64,000 nt of DNA, taken from assembly GCF_003002055.1 (NCBI RefSeq), contig NZ_PVZF01000006.1, positions 248,001 to 312,000 on the forward strand. Reading direction: 5' to 3'. The notes beneath the pieces are model-generated. The model searched no databases and was not told the origin of the DNA. It saw nothing but the letters and a program-made list of their open reading frames with translations. A program made the translations under genes and the position numbers. The DNA is from Kineococcus rhizosphaerae (GTDB lineage: Bacteria > Actinomycetota > Actinomycetes > Actinomycetales > Kineococcaceae). Positions 25,446-32,746 of this stretch are shown in pieces; positions within the stretch are counted from its first letter, which is position 1; the number at the start of each line of letters is the position of its first letter.

Positions 25446-25904
25446 GTGAGCTCCGCCGACCCCACGACGCTGGTCCGTCTCGTCACGCGCGCCGTGGAGG
25501 CGGTGGGCGACGCGCCGGCCTTCGCGGCGGCGAGCGCCGACCTGGCCCGGTTCGACGCCGAACAGGCGCGGGTGGTGCTGGGCTGGGTGCTGCGGCAGGC
25601 GCTGGAGGAACGCCACCCGGACGGCCTGGACGCCGACGACGTGCGGGACGCGGTCGCGGCGACGGCGCGGGCGGCGGCCTGGTTCGAGGCCCTGGACCCG
25701 CGGATCCTCGTGGTGGTGCTCGTGGCGGCCCTGGGTGAGCACCCCGACCCCGAGGAGATCCCCCGGCTCGGTCACGAGCTCGTGCTGCAGCACTCCCTGC
25801 TGCTGGTGCACGACGTGGCGACCGGGCCGGGGCGCCCCCTGCGCCGGGCGCTGGAGGCCGCGCTGGGCGAGGTGCGCCGGGCCGAGACGATGGAGATGCC
25901 CTGA
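25446..25904 (+). CDS. Hypothetical protein, 152 residues
   Basis: No family recognised. The sequence is Ala/Val/Leu-rich and mostly helical by eye (ADPTTLVRLVTRAVEAVGDAPAFAAASADLARFDAEQARVVLGWVLRQALEE-type helices, discussed by position only). It has a hydrophobic stretch at about residues 86-98 (RILVVVLVAALGE) that is more likely a buried helix than a membrane segment. The start is 20 bp from the divergent LysR gene, so LysR control is possible. Strong third-position GC supports it as a real gene. Confidence 0.6.
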   Translation: MSSADPTTLVRLVTRAVEAVGDAPAFAAASADLARFDAEQARVVLGWVLRQALEERHPDGLDADDVRDAVAATARAAAWFEALDPRILVVVLVAALGEHPDPEEIPRLGHELVLQHSLLLVHDVATGPGRPLRRALEAALGEVRRAETMEMP

Positions 25905-25921
25905 GCCGCAGCGCCGCCGGT

Positions 25922-26278
25922 TCAGCCGGCGCGCTTGACCGGGTAGAAGGAGTTGCGGGTCGGTTTGCGCAGCACGGCCGGACGCCCGTCGTCCTCCACG
26001 GCGGCGTGGGCCGCGCGCACGACCGCGGCGCTGCGGGCGTCGAGGTCGCGTTCGACGGCGCTCGCGTCGACGTGCGCGTGCCACTCGCGGTGCTCGCCGA
26101 GCTGGTCGTTGCGCCCCTCCTCGGCGGCGACGGGCAGCCCGTGGCGCGCGGCCAGGCCGTAGAGCGACAGGACCCCCTCGCCGTTTCGGCGGGCGTAGGA
26201 GTCCAGGAACGACGGGGTGAGCGTCCCCCGGTGGGCGGCGAGCTCGAGGTCGCGCAGGACCTGGTGCAGCGGCTTCAC
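25922..26278 (-). CDS. Conserved-looking hypothetical protein, 118 residues
   Basis: The protein begins MKPLHQVLRDLELAAHRG and has a composition unlike a shadow frame (His, Asn, Tyr and Phe spread along it, for example RNGEGVLSLYGLAARHG and RKPTRNSFYPVKRAG). GTG 26278 is preceded by GAGGAGGAA on the minus strand, a strong ribosome site, which fixes the start. The same frame is open far upstream through the GGDEF and P450 genes, but that extension is spurious. Function unknown. Confidence 0.65.
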   Translation of the reverse strand: MKPLHQVLRDLELAAHRGTLTPSFLDSYARRNGEGVLSLYGLAARHGLPVAAEEGRNDQLGEHREWHAHVDASAVERDLDARSAAVVRAAHAAVEDDGRPAVLRKPTRNSFYPVKRAG

Positions 26279-26370
26279 GGCTTCCTCCTCGAAGACCGGA
26301 CGCGGGTCCCGGTGGACCCTGGTGGTCCGTCGGCACCCGCGGGCCGGGACCTGAGCCCTCGCGGCGCGGT

Positions 26371-27780
26371 TCACCCGGTCGGAGCAGCGACGCACACGCG
26401 GTCGCGCCCGGCCGCCTTGGCCCGGTAGAGCTCGGCGTCGGCGCGCGCCAGCAGCTGCGCGGTGTCCTCCCCGGGCAGGCGGCGGGCCAGGCCGATCGAG
26501 ACGGTCTGCGGTGCGGGGCAGGCCCGCAGGAGCCGTTCGGCGACGACACCGGCGCGGGCGACGAGGTCGCCGCCCAGGAGCAGGGCGAACTCCTCGCCGC
26601 CGTGCCGGGCCAGGAACGCCCCCTCGGGCAGCGCAGCGCGCCAGTTCGCGGCGGCGGTCCGCAGGACGCGGTCGCCCTCGGCGTGGCCGTGGGTGTCGTT
26701 GAGGCGCTTGAAGTGGTCGAGGTCGAGCAGGGCGACGGCGACGTCCTGGTCGCTGGCGAGCGCCCGGTGCAGTTCGGCGTCCCAGCTGCGCCGGTTGGGC
26801 AGCCGGGTCAGCTCGTCGGTGCGGGCCTGACCGGCGAGGTCGTCGGCGGTGCGCTGGACGCGGACGAGGGCGTGGTGGACCCGGCCGACGCCCAGCAGCG
26901 ACATGACCAGGGCCCCGGCCCCGGTGACGAGCCAGTCGACGGCCCCGCCGGCGGCGCCCTGGACGAGCAGCACGACCGAGGGCACGCACGAGGCGCCCCC
27001 GACGACGACCCAGTGCGCGGTCGACCAGGCGCGCGTGCGCCCCGGGCCCAGGCCGACCTCGCCGGACCGCGGGTGGGCGACGGCCGCGGCCACCAGGAGC
27101 AGCGCGACTTGGAAGGGCAGCCCGAACCAGGGCCGCAGGTCCACCGGCGCCACCTCGACGAGGGCGCCGACGGCGGAGTCCCCGAAGAGCACGCACCCGA
27201 ACGCGCCGGCGAAGAGGGCCGCCGGTCCGGACGGCACCCGGCGGGCCAGCCACAACCGCAGGACCAGGGCCAGGTTCGCCAGGTCCAGCGCCGGGTAGGC
27301 CGCCGTGAGCACGACCGCGAGCACGCCCGGCTGGTCCGCGAGCGCCGGCCGCACGAGCAGGGCGGTGACGGCGACCCAGAGGCCGGTGACGGCGATCGCG
27401 GCGTCGGCCGTGGCGCCGCGGTCCCGCACCCCGCGGTTGAGCAGGACACCGGCGGCCACGACGAGGGCCCCGCCGGTGAGGAAGAAGACGTCGGCCGGGA
27501 GGGGGTAGCCGGGAGGCAGACCGGCCAGCAGCCCGAGGTGGAACAGGGGGTAGCCGGCGGTGGTCACCAGGAGCCCCGCGGCCTGCACGGCCCAGGCCCG
27601 GCGACGCGCGGCAGGCCGGGTGCGCAACCGGACGACGGCGACGAGGGTGGCGACGATCCCGGGGACGGTGGCGGCGGCGGCCTGCAGGACGGGCCCGCCG
27701 ACGCCGTCGACGAGGACGAGGACGGCGAGGGCCGCGACGGCGGCGAGCCCGCCGGCCGCCGGTGCTCGACGTGACCTCAC
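26371..27780 (-). CDS. Membrane diguanylate cyclase (GGDEF)
   Basis: A 469-residue protein with about eight to ten N-terminal membrane segments (residues 10-300) followed by a GGDEF domain (TDELTRLPNRRSWDAELHRAL, LLDLDHFKRLNDTHGHAEGDRVL, ARHGGEEFALLLGG, SIGLARRLPGEDTAQLLARADAELYRAKAAGRD). The active loop is GGEEF, which is catalytically competent for c-di-GMP synthesis. The inhibitory RxxD site expected five residues upstream is absent (PEGA is there), so feedback inhibition by this site is not expected. The membrane region may be the sensor. Confidence 0.9.
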   Translation of the reverse strand: MRSRRAPAAGGLAAVAALAVLVLVDGVGGPVLQAAAATVPGIVATLVAVVRLRTRPAARRRAWAVQAAGLLVTTAGYPLFHLGLLAGLPPGYPLPADVFFLTGGALVVAAGVLLNRGVRDRGATADAAIAVTGLWVAVTALLVRPALADQPGVLAVVLTAAYPALDLANLALVLRLWLARRVPSGPAALFAGAFGCVLFGDSAVGALVEVAPVDLRPWFGLPFQVALLLVAAAVAHPRSGEVGLGPGRTRAWSTAHWVVVGGASCVPSVVLLVQGAAGGAVDWLVTGAGALVMSLLGVGRVHHALVRVQRTADDLAGQARTDELTRLPNRRSWDAELHRALASDQDVAVALLDLDHFKRLNDTHGHAEGDRVLRTAAANWRAALPEGAFLARHGGEEFALLLGGDLVARAGVVAERLLRACPAPQTVSIGLARRLPGEDTAQLLARADAELYRAKAAGRDRVCVAAPTG

Positions 27781-27846
27781 CCGCTGCCCATCGGCACGGG
27801 CGCGAGGGTCCTTGATCCCTGCCCGGGTCCCGGACGGGACCGGCCG

Positions 27847-29211
27847 CTACCGGCGCTCGACGTGCAGACGCAGACCGCCGCGGGGGCGCAGGGTCACGAG
27901 GGCGTCCACGCGCGGCGGCGGGCCGGGCACGGGCCGCAGGGTGCGGGTGCGCAGCAGGGTGGCCAGGACGAGGACCTCCTCGACGAGGGCGAGGTCGCGC
28001 CCGATGCACAGGCGGGGACCGGCCCCGAAGGGGACGTAGTCGTCGCGCCGGCGCTCGGCGGCGTCCAGGAAGCGCTCCGGCCGGAAGAGCCCGGGCTCCT
28101 CCCAGCGGCCGGGGTCGCGGTGCAGGGCCCAGGTGCAGACGATGACGAGCGTCCCGGCGGGCACGTCGACGACGGTCCCGGCGACGTCGAGGCGGTCGGG
28201 GGCCAGGGCCTTGCGGGTGATCACCCACGCGGGCGGGTACAACCGCAGCGCCTCGTCGACGCAGGCCCGCAGGTACGGCAGCTGCGGGACGTCGTCCCAG
28301 GTGGGGTCGGCGGGCAGGCCGTCGAGCTCGGCGTGGACGGCCGCGAGCGCGGACGGGTTGCGCGACAGCAGGTCCAGCGTCCACGTCAGGGAGCTGGCCA
28401 CGGTCTCGTGGCCGGCGACGACGAAGGTGACGAGCTCGTCGCGGATCTGCCGGTCGTCCATGCCGGCGGCGAGCATGAGCCCGACCAGGTCGTGCGGGTC
28501 GTCCAGGGGCCGGGCCGCGCGGTCGGCGAGGATGCGCGCGCACAGGTCGTCGACGGTGGCGACCTCGCGGGCGAGACGGCGCCGGGAGGGGGTGGGCCAG
28601 GAGGCCGGGACCGGGCTCGCGGCGCGCCGCACGACGAGTTCGAGGGCGCGGCCGACGGCACCGACCAGGGCGGGAGCGTCGCCGCTGAGGTCCGCGGCGG
28701 CCAGGGTGTGGCCCACGACCTCCAGCCCGGCGCGGGAGGTGGCGTCCAGGACGTCGATCGGGGCACCGCCGGCCGCGTCGGCCTCGACGGCCAGCCGCTG
28801 CCCGGCGTGGACGGCGTGGACGGCGACGTCGCGCAGGCCGGAGTGGTGGAAGGCGGGCTGGACGACGCGGCGGTGGGTCCGCCACCGCGTCCCGTCCCCG
28901 GCGAGCAGCCCCGGTCCGGTCACGGTGGCCAGCGCGGAGTACTGGATCGTCGCCTTGCCGTAGTCGCGGGCGTTGTCGACGAGCACCCGCCGGACCCCGT
29001 CGGGGTCGGCGAGGACCAGGACGGGGGTGCGGGGCATCGGGATCGCCGCCGCCGGCCCGTGCCGGGTGGTGACGTCGGTGAGGAACAGGTGCGGAGCCCG
29101 CACGATCGCCGGGATCGAGCGGACCATGTCCCCGGGCAGCGGGCCCGCGACCTGCAGCGGGGAGTACTTGTTCCTCAGAGCGTGCTCAGAGGTAGAGCCC
29201 GGTGCCGCCAC
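27847..29211 (-). CDS. Cytochrome P450
   Basis: A 454-residue soluble P450. Visible signatures are the I-helix oxygen motif VVAGHETVASSLTW, the K-helix ExxR in DEALRLYPP, the PERF-like FRPERFLDAAERRRDDYVPF, and the heme loop FGAGPRLCIGRDLALVE with its ligand Cys. The FGAGPRxCIG pattern and length resemble CYP102/CYP4-like class rather than short streptomycete P450s. Its substrate is unknown and no ferredoxin gene is adjacent. GTG 29211 overlaps the GroES-like gene by 26 nt; ATG further inside (about 29127) is an alternative. Confidence 0.92.
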   Translation of the reverse strand: MAAPGSTSEHALRNKYSPLQVAGPLPGDMVRSIPAIVRAPHLFLTDVTTRHGPAAAIPMPRTPVLVLADPDGVRRVLVDNARDYGKATIQYSALATVTGPGLLAGDGTRWRTHRRVVQPAFHHSGLRDVAVHAVHAGQRLAVEADAAGGAPIDVLDATSRAGLEVVGHTLAAADLSGDAPALVGAVGRALELVVRRAASPVPASWPTPSRRRLAREVATVDDLCARILADRAARPLDDPHDLVGLMLAAGMDDRQIRDELVTFVVAGHETVASSLTWTLDLLSRNPSALAAVHAELDGLPADPTWDDVPQLPYLRACVDEALRLYPPAWVITRKALAPDRLDVAGTVVDVPAGTLVIVCTWALHRDPGRWEEPGLFRPERFLDAAERRRDDYVPFGAGPRLCIGRDLALVEEVLVLATLLRTRTLRPVPGPPPRVDALVTLRPRGGLRLHVERR

Positions 29212-29509
29212 CGGAGTCGCCCGGGGCGGCCACGGCGTGCAGGTCGCGTTCGCGCAGCAGCGTGTACCCCTTGCCGTGCAGCTCGACCTCGGCCTTGTCC
29301 TCGGGGTCGAACAGGACCTTGTCGCCCGTGGCGACCTGCCGGACGTGCGGCCCGACGGCCACGACGGCGGCCCAGCTGAGCCGCTTGCCGACGGCCGCGG
29401 TGGCCGGGATGAGGATGCCCGCCGAGGACTTGCGCTCGGCCGCGTCGTCCGGGAGGACCAGGACGCGGTCGTGCAGCATCCGCACGGGCAGCTGCTCGGG
29501 GTCGGCCAC
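29186..29509 (-). CDS. GroES-like co-chaperonin (solitary paralog)
   Basis: A 107-residue GroES-fold protein: RMLHDRVLVLPDDAAERKSSAGILIPATA contains the mobile loop position (the GGIxLP analog is AGILIP), and ATGDKVLFDPEDKAEVELHGKGYTLLRERDLHAV forms the last strands. It differs from a standard GroES in the roof loop and has a Gly-rich C-tail. No groEL gene is nearby, and it sits between a DUF3618 protein and a P450, so it is probably a second, specialised co-chaperonin. GTG 29509 starts just 2 bp after the DUF3618 stop. Confidence 0.75.
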   Translation of the reverse strand: MADPEQLPVRMLHDRVLVLPDDAAERKSSAGILIPATAAVGKRLSWAAVVAVGPHVRQVATGDKVLFDPEDKAEVELHGKGYTLLRERDLHAVAAPGDSGGGTGLYL

Positions 29510-29511
29510 GG

Positions 29512-29808
29512 TCAGCGGCGCTTGCGGACGGCGCGGACCACGAGGAACGCGGTGATCCCCAGGACGGCGACACCGACGGCGGCGACGCGTTCGACCCGCA
29601 GGCCGCCGCGGTGGTCGAAGGCGAAGTCGTTCACCTTGCCGCGCGCGTCCGCGAGGGACCGCTGGGCGATCGAGGCCGGGGCCAGCCGGGACGTCAGCTC
29701 GTCGATGGTGCCCGCGAGCTGGGCGCGGCGCGCCTCCACCTCGCGCTCGAGGGCACGGGGGTCGCTGATCGTGATCTCGGCCTTGCCGTCGCTGGCCGCC
29801 ACGGCCAC
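29512..29808 (-). CDS. DUF3618 membrane-anchored protein
   Basis: A 98-residue protein with a coiled-coil-like segment EREVEARRAQLAGTIDELTSRLAPASIAQRSL typical of DUF3618, and a C-terminal membrane helix (VERVAAVGVAVLGITAFLVVRAV) ending in KRR. Such proteins are common in actinobacteria next to small envelope-stress genes; the function is not known. It is the first gene of the DUF3618-GroES-like-P450 set. Confidence 0.8.
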   Translation of the reverse strand: MAVAASDGKAEITISDPRALEREVEARRAQLAGTIDELTSRLAPASIAQRSLADARGKVNDFAFDHRGGLRVERVAAVGVAVLGITAFLVVRAVRKRR

Positions 29809-29898
29809 CTCCTGTGTTCTGCTCGACGTCCCCGGAACCGTACCGGAGAGGAGGCCCCGTCTCCTGGCGGGGTCTTCGCCGGGTCCTCACCGGGTCTT

Positions 29899-29940
29899 CG
29901 CGGTGTCCCGGCGGGGTCTCGCGGTGTCCCGGCGAGGTCT
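29899..29940. repeat. 21-bp tandem duplication upstream of peroxiredoxin gene
   Basis: Two adjacent 21-bp copies (29899-29919 and 29920-29940) begin CGCGGTGTCCCGGCG and differ at one base. Two looser copies of their GGGTCT core precede them from about 29865. They fill the space just before the peroxiredoxin ATG at 29954, where the promoter would be expected. Confidence 0.75.
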
Positions 29941-29953
29941 ATCGTCGGCGCCC

Positions 29954-30433
29954 ATGACGCGACTGGTGCCCGGCGACCTCGCCCCCGACTTCACGCTGAC
30001 CGCCCACGACGGCTCCACGGTCACGCTGAAGGAATTGCTGGCCGACTCCGGCGAGCACGTCGTCGTGTACTTCTACCCCGCGGCCATGACCCCCGGCTGC
30101 ACGACCCAGGCCTGCGACTTCCGCGACTCCCTCGACGCCCTGAACGCCTCCGGCTACACGGTCGTCGGGATCTCCAAGGACCCCGTCGACAAGCTCGCGG
30201 CGTTCGCCGAGCGCGACGGCCTCACCTTCCCCCTGCTGTCCGACCCCGACCACGCCGTCCTGGAGGCGTACGGGGCGTGGGGCGAGAAGACCAACTACGG
30301 CCGCACGTCCGTGGGGGTCGTCCGCTCCACCGTCGTCGTCGACCCCCAGGGCGTCGTGGAGCTCGCGCAGTACAACGTGCGGGCCAAGGGGCACGTCGCC
30401 AAGCTCCGCAAGGATCTCGGCCTGGACCAGTAG
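29954..30433 (+). CDS. bcp: Peroxiredoxin, thioredoxin-dependent thiol peroxidase (BCP/PrxQ)
   Basis: A 159-residue AhpC/TSA-family enzyme that reduces peroxides in the cytoplasm. The active site is PAAMTPGCTTQACDFRD: the peroxidatic Cys is followed five residues later by the resolving Cys (C-x4-C), defining the BCP/PrxQ class. LVPGDLAPDFTLTAHDGSTVTL and VVGISKDPVDKLAAFAERDGLTFPLLSDP are standard. The ATG at 29954 is the first start that gives the family's usual N-terminus. Confidence 0.93.
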   Translation: MTRLVPGDLAPDFTLTAHDGSTVTLKELLADSGEHVVVYFYPAAMTPGCTTQACDFRDSLDALNASGYTVVGISKDPVDKLAAFAERDGLTFPLLSDPDHAVLEAYGAWGEKTNYGRTSVGVVRSTVVVDPQGVVELAQYNVRAKGHVAKLRKDLGLDQ

Positions 30434-30445
30434 GCTGGCGCCTGA

Positions 30446-30527
30446 GCGGGAGTGGTGTAACTGGCAGCCACGCAGGATTTAGGTTCCTGTGCCTCCGGGC
30501 GTGAGGGTTCGAGTCCCTTCTCCCGCA
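30446..30527 (+). tRNA. tRNA-Leu (anticodon UAG)
   Basis: An 82-nt tRNA with acceptor GCGGGAG (30446-30452) pairing with CTCCCGC (30520-30526), followed by discriminator A. The anticodon arm is CAGGA-TTTAGGT-TCCTG with anticodon TAG. The long variable arm (class II) and the T arm GAGGG-TTCGAGT-CCCTT are typical of tRNA-Leu. The CCA end is not encoded. Confidence 0.95.
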
Positions 30528-30545
30528 CTCTGCTTCAATCGGGGC

Positions 30546-31184
30546 GTGGCCTCGCTCAACGAACTGATCGAGATCCGGCGCCGGTGGTTGGAGTCGCGCG
30601 AACGCGTCCGCGCCGCGCACGCCGCCCGGCTGGCCGAGGCCGCCGAGCGCGACCGCGCCGCGGCCCGCCAGCGCGACCGGACCTGGCGTTCGGACGGCCC
30701 CCGCCACGGCGACGTCTGGGAGATCGCCTACGACGTCCAGCAGCGGACGCTGGGGCTGCGCGACATCGCGACCGTCACCGTCGCCGAGGCGCTGCTGCCC
30801 TTCGAGGGCTGGACGGTCCGGGACGTGATGTGGGCCCTGGAACGGCTGCCGGACGGCTCCGAGCAGACGTGGCTGGCCGGTTCCAGCAGCGCCGAACTGC
30901 GCCTGACCCGCCGGCTGGCCCCGTGGAAGGGGCTGGACGGCCCGCACGGCGAGTACGTCGCCCGCGTGCTGCGGGAGAAGGAGGAGTCCGCCGAGCGCCG
31001 GGCGCTGCGCCGGACCATGGACGAGATCGAACGCCGCGACGCCGTCCCGGTGCCGGAGGAGGTGCGCGCGCTGCGCGAGGAGCTACGCACCCGCCGGCGC
31101 GCGCGGACCGTCCCGCGGACCAACCCCGTCGGGGACCTGCGCGGGGAACGGAAGTGGATCAACCCGAACGTCGACCGGCCGTAG
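30546..31184 (+). CDS. Hypothetical protein, charged/helical, 212 residues
   Basis: No known domain recognised. The protein is rich in Arg and Glu with long helical stretches at both ends (LIEIRRRWLESRERVRAAHAARLAEAAERDRAAARQRDRTW near residues 6-46; VLREKEESAERRALRRTMDEIERRD later), suggesting coiled coil. A middle part (GDVWEIAYDVQQRTLGLRDIATVTVAEALLPFEGWTVRDVMWALERLPDG) looks like a small folded domain. GTG 30546 is taken as the start because an upstream ATG would lie inside the tRNA. Confidence 0.6.
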   Translation: MASLNELIEIRRRWLESRERVRAAHAARLAEAAERDRAAARQRDRTWRSDGPRHGDVWEIAYDVQQRTLGLRDIATVTVAEALLPFEGWTVRDVMWALERLPDGSEQTWLAGSSSAELRLTRRLAPWKGLDGPHGEYVARVLREKEESAERRALRRTMDEIERRDAVPVPEEVRALREELRTRRRARTVPRTNPVGDLRGERKWINPNVDRP

Positions 31185-31199
31185 CCGGCCCGGCGAGCC

Positions 31200-31976
31200 T
31201 CACACCGCGAGCGGCGTGAACACCACCGGGGTCGTCGTGGGCTGCTGGGAACCCCCCGCCGGTTCCACCGAGATCCCCACGCCCGTCGCCCGTCCCGCGT
31301 CGACGACCGTGGCGGAACCGCCTGCGGCGGAGACGGTCAGCATGCCCGCCGAGGTCAGCGTGTCCCCCGTCGCCAGCCACAGCTGGTAGCCGCGACCGGT
31401 CCCGGCCACGGGCAGGTCCGACGTGAGGACACCGATCCGGCCCTCGGCCCGCACGAGCGTGGCGGTGCCCCCGCCGGTCACCGCGACCGTCGAGACCGTC
31501 GCCCCCGGCGCGGTGAGGAGGTCGCCGACCTGCTGGCGCGCGAGCTGCTGCGCGCTCGGGGCCGGCGCCTCGTCCGGCTGGGCGGCCAGCCCGAACCCCA
31601 CCCCCGCAGCGGCGACCAGGATCCCGGCCGCGGCGACCAGCACGCTCCAGCGGGAGGGCCCGCGGCGCGGCGCGCGGCGCTCGCGCGCGGCGGTGAGGTC
31701 GACGACGGGCGGTCCCGGCGCGCGGTGCCCCTGCGGCTGGTCCTGCGGCTGGTCCTGGGGGGTCGCCGCGATCGCGTCGAGGATCGAGGCACGCAGCCGC
31801 GCGGGCGGTTCGACGCCGACGGCGAGCCGGGACGCGGTCTCGCGCAACGCCTCAGCGTCCGCGCGTTCTTCCGGGTGGGCGGCCAGACGCTCCTCGTACG
31901 CGGCGCGTTCGTCGTCGTCGAGCGCGTCCAGCGCCCAGGCAGCGGCGAGCAAGGGGTCCTCCTGCGGTGCGGTCAC
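31200..31976 (-). CDS. rskA: Anti-sigma-K factor (RskA family)
   Basis: A 258-residue single-pass membrane protein. The cytoplasmic N-terminal RskA sigma-binding part is LLAAAWALDALDDDERAAYEERLAAHPEERADAEALRETASRLA. A membrane helix lies at about residues 109-130 (SVLVAAAGILVAAAGVGFGLA), followed by an extracytoplasmic beta-rich domain (GYQLWLATGDTLTSAGMLTV). It inactivates SigK at the membrane until regulated proteolysis releases it. The GTG at 31976 overlaps the sigma stop by 4 nt. Confidence 0.88.
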   Translation of the reverse strand: MTAPQEDPLLAAAWALDALDDDERAAYEERLAAHPEERADAEALRETASRLAVGVEPPARLRASILDAIAATPQDQPQDQPQGHRAPGPPVVDLTAARERRAPRRGPSRWSVLVAAAGILVAAAGVGFGLAAQPDEAPAPSAQQLARQQVGDLLTAPGATVSTVAVTGGGTATLVRAEGRIGVLTSDLPVAGTGRGYQLWLATGDTLTSAGMLTVSAAGGSATVVDAGRATGVGISVEPAGGSQQPTTTPVVFTPLAV

Positions 31977-32521
31977 GGGGCCATCACCCCCATGACGTCG
32001 CGCAGCCGGATCAGGCCGTCGCGCAGACGCGTCTTGACGGTGCCCAGCGGCACCTGGAGGTCGTCGGAGATCTGGCGGTGGGTGCGGCCGCCGAAGTAGG
32101 CGAGGTCGATGGCCTCGCGCTGCAGCGGGGTCAGCGCGGACAACGCCCGGCGCACCTCGTCGGTCTCGAGCATCACCTGCACCTCCTCGCTGACGGTGTC
32201 GTACGGGGGCACCTCCTGGTACCCCACCTTCTCCTCGCGCAGGCTGCTGGCCTGCGCCGCGCGCACGCGGTCCACGGCGCGCCGGTGGGCCATGGTGACG
32301 ACCCAGCCCTTCGCGCTGCCCCGCTCGGGGTCGAAGCGCGCCGCGGTCCGCCACGCCTCCAGGAAGACCTCCTGGACGACCTCCTCGGACTGCGCCGGGT
32401 CGCGCAGCACGCGCAGGACGGTGCCGTGCACGGCCGCCGCGGTCGCGTCGTAGAAGCCCGCGAAGGCGCTCTGGTCACCGCGCGCGGCGGCGACCAGGGA
32501 CTCCTCGGCGGTGAACGTCAT
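31973..32521 (-). CDS. sigK: ECF sigma factor SigK
   Basis: A 182-residue ECF sigma factor: region 2 is FAGFYDATAAAVHGTVLRVLRDPAQSEEVVQEVFLEAWRTAARFDPERGSAKGWVVTMAHRRAVDRVR and region 4 is ALSALTPLQREAIDLAYFGGRTHRQISDDLQVPLGTVKTRLRDGLIRLR. Pairing with an RskA-type anti-sigma identifies it as SigK. ATG 32521 is preferred to a longer frame. The upstream gap contains TGTGTC-N7-GACACA at 32531-32549 as a possible regulatory dyad; I could not identify a SigK-type autoregulated promoter there. Confidence 0.9.
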   Translation of the reverse strand: MTFTAEESLVAAARGDQSAFAGFYDATAAAVHGTVLRVLRDPAQSEEVVQEVFLEAWRTAARFDPERGSAKGWVVTMAHRRAVDRVRAAQASSLREEKVGYQEVPPYDTVSEEVQVMLETDEVRRALSALTPLQREAIDLAYFGGRTHRQISDDLQVPLGTVKTRLRDGLIRLRDVMGVMAP

Positions 32522-32746
32522 CACGGTCACTGTGTCACCCCACGACACACCCGGCACACCCGGCACCACCTCGCGGACACCGGGACGGGACCCGCGGGGC
32601 GGGCCGTGGCGCCGGCCGTGGCGCCAACTGTGCGGACCGGGCCGCACCGGACCCGGTGGCGGTGACGGCGACGAGGGTCCCGGTGCGTCTCACGTCAGGG
32701 GTTCGGCACCGCGACCCGCTCGGATTGGTCTGCGGGGCAGGCTTCT

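Noticed and set aside
25922-28885. A 987-codon frame fusing the 118-residue protein with upstream sequence
   Set aside because: The upstream part is the shadow of the GGDEF and P450 genes; a strong GAGGAGGAA ribosome site marks the true start at 26278.
30446-30527. Mobile element at the tRNA-Leu gene
   Set aside because: Both sides carry ordinary genes and no repeat of the tRNA 3' end is seen.
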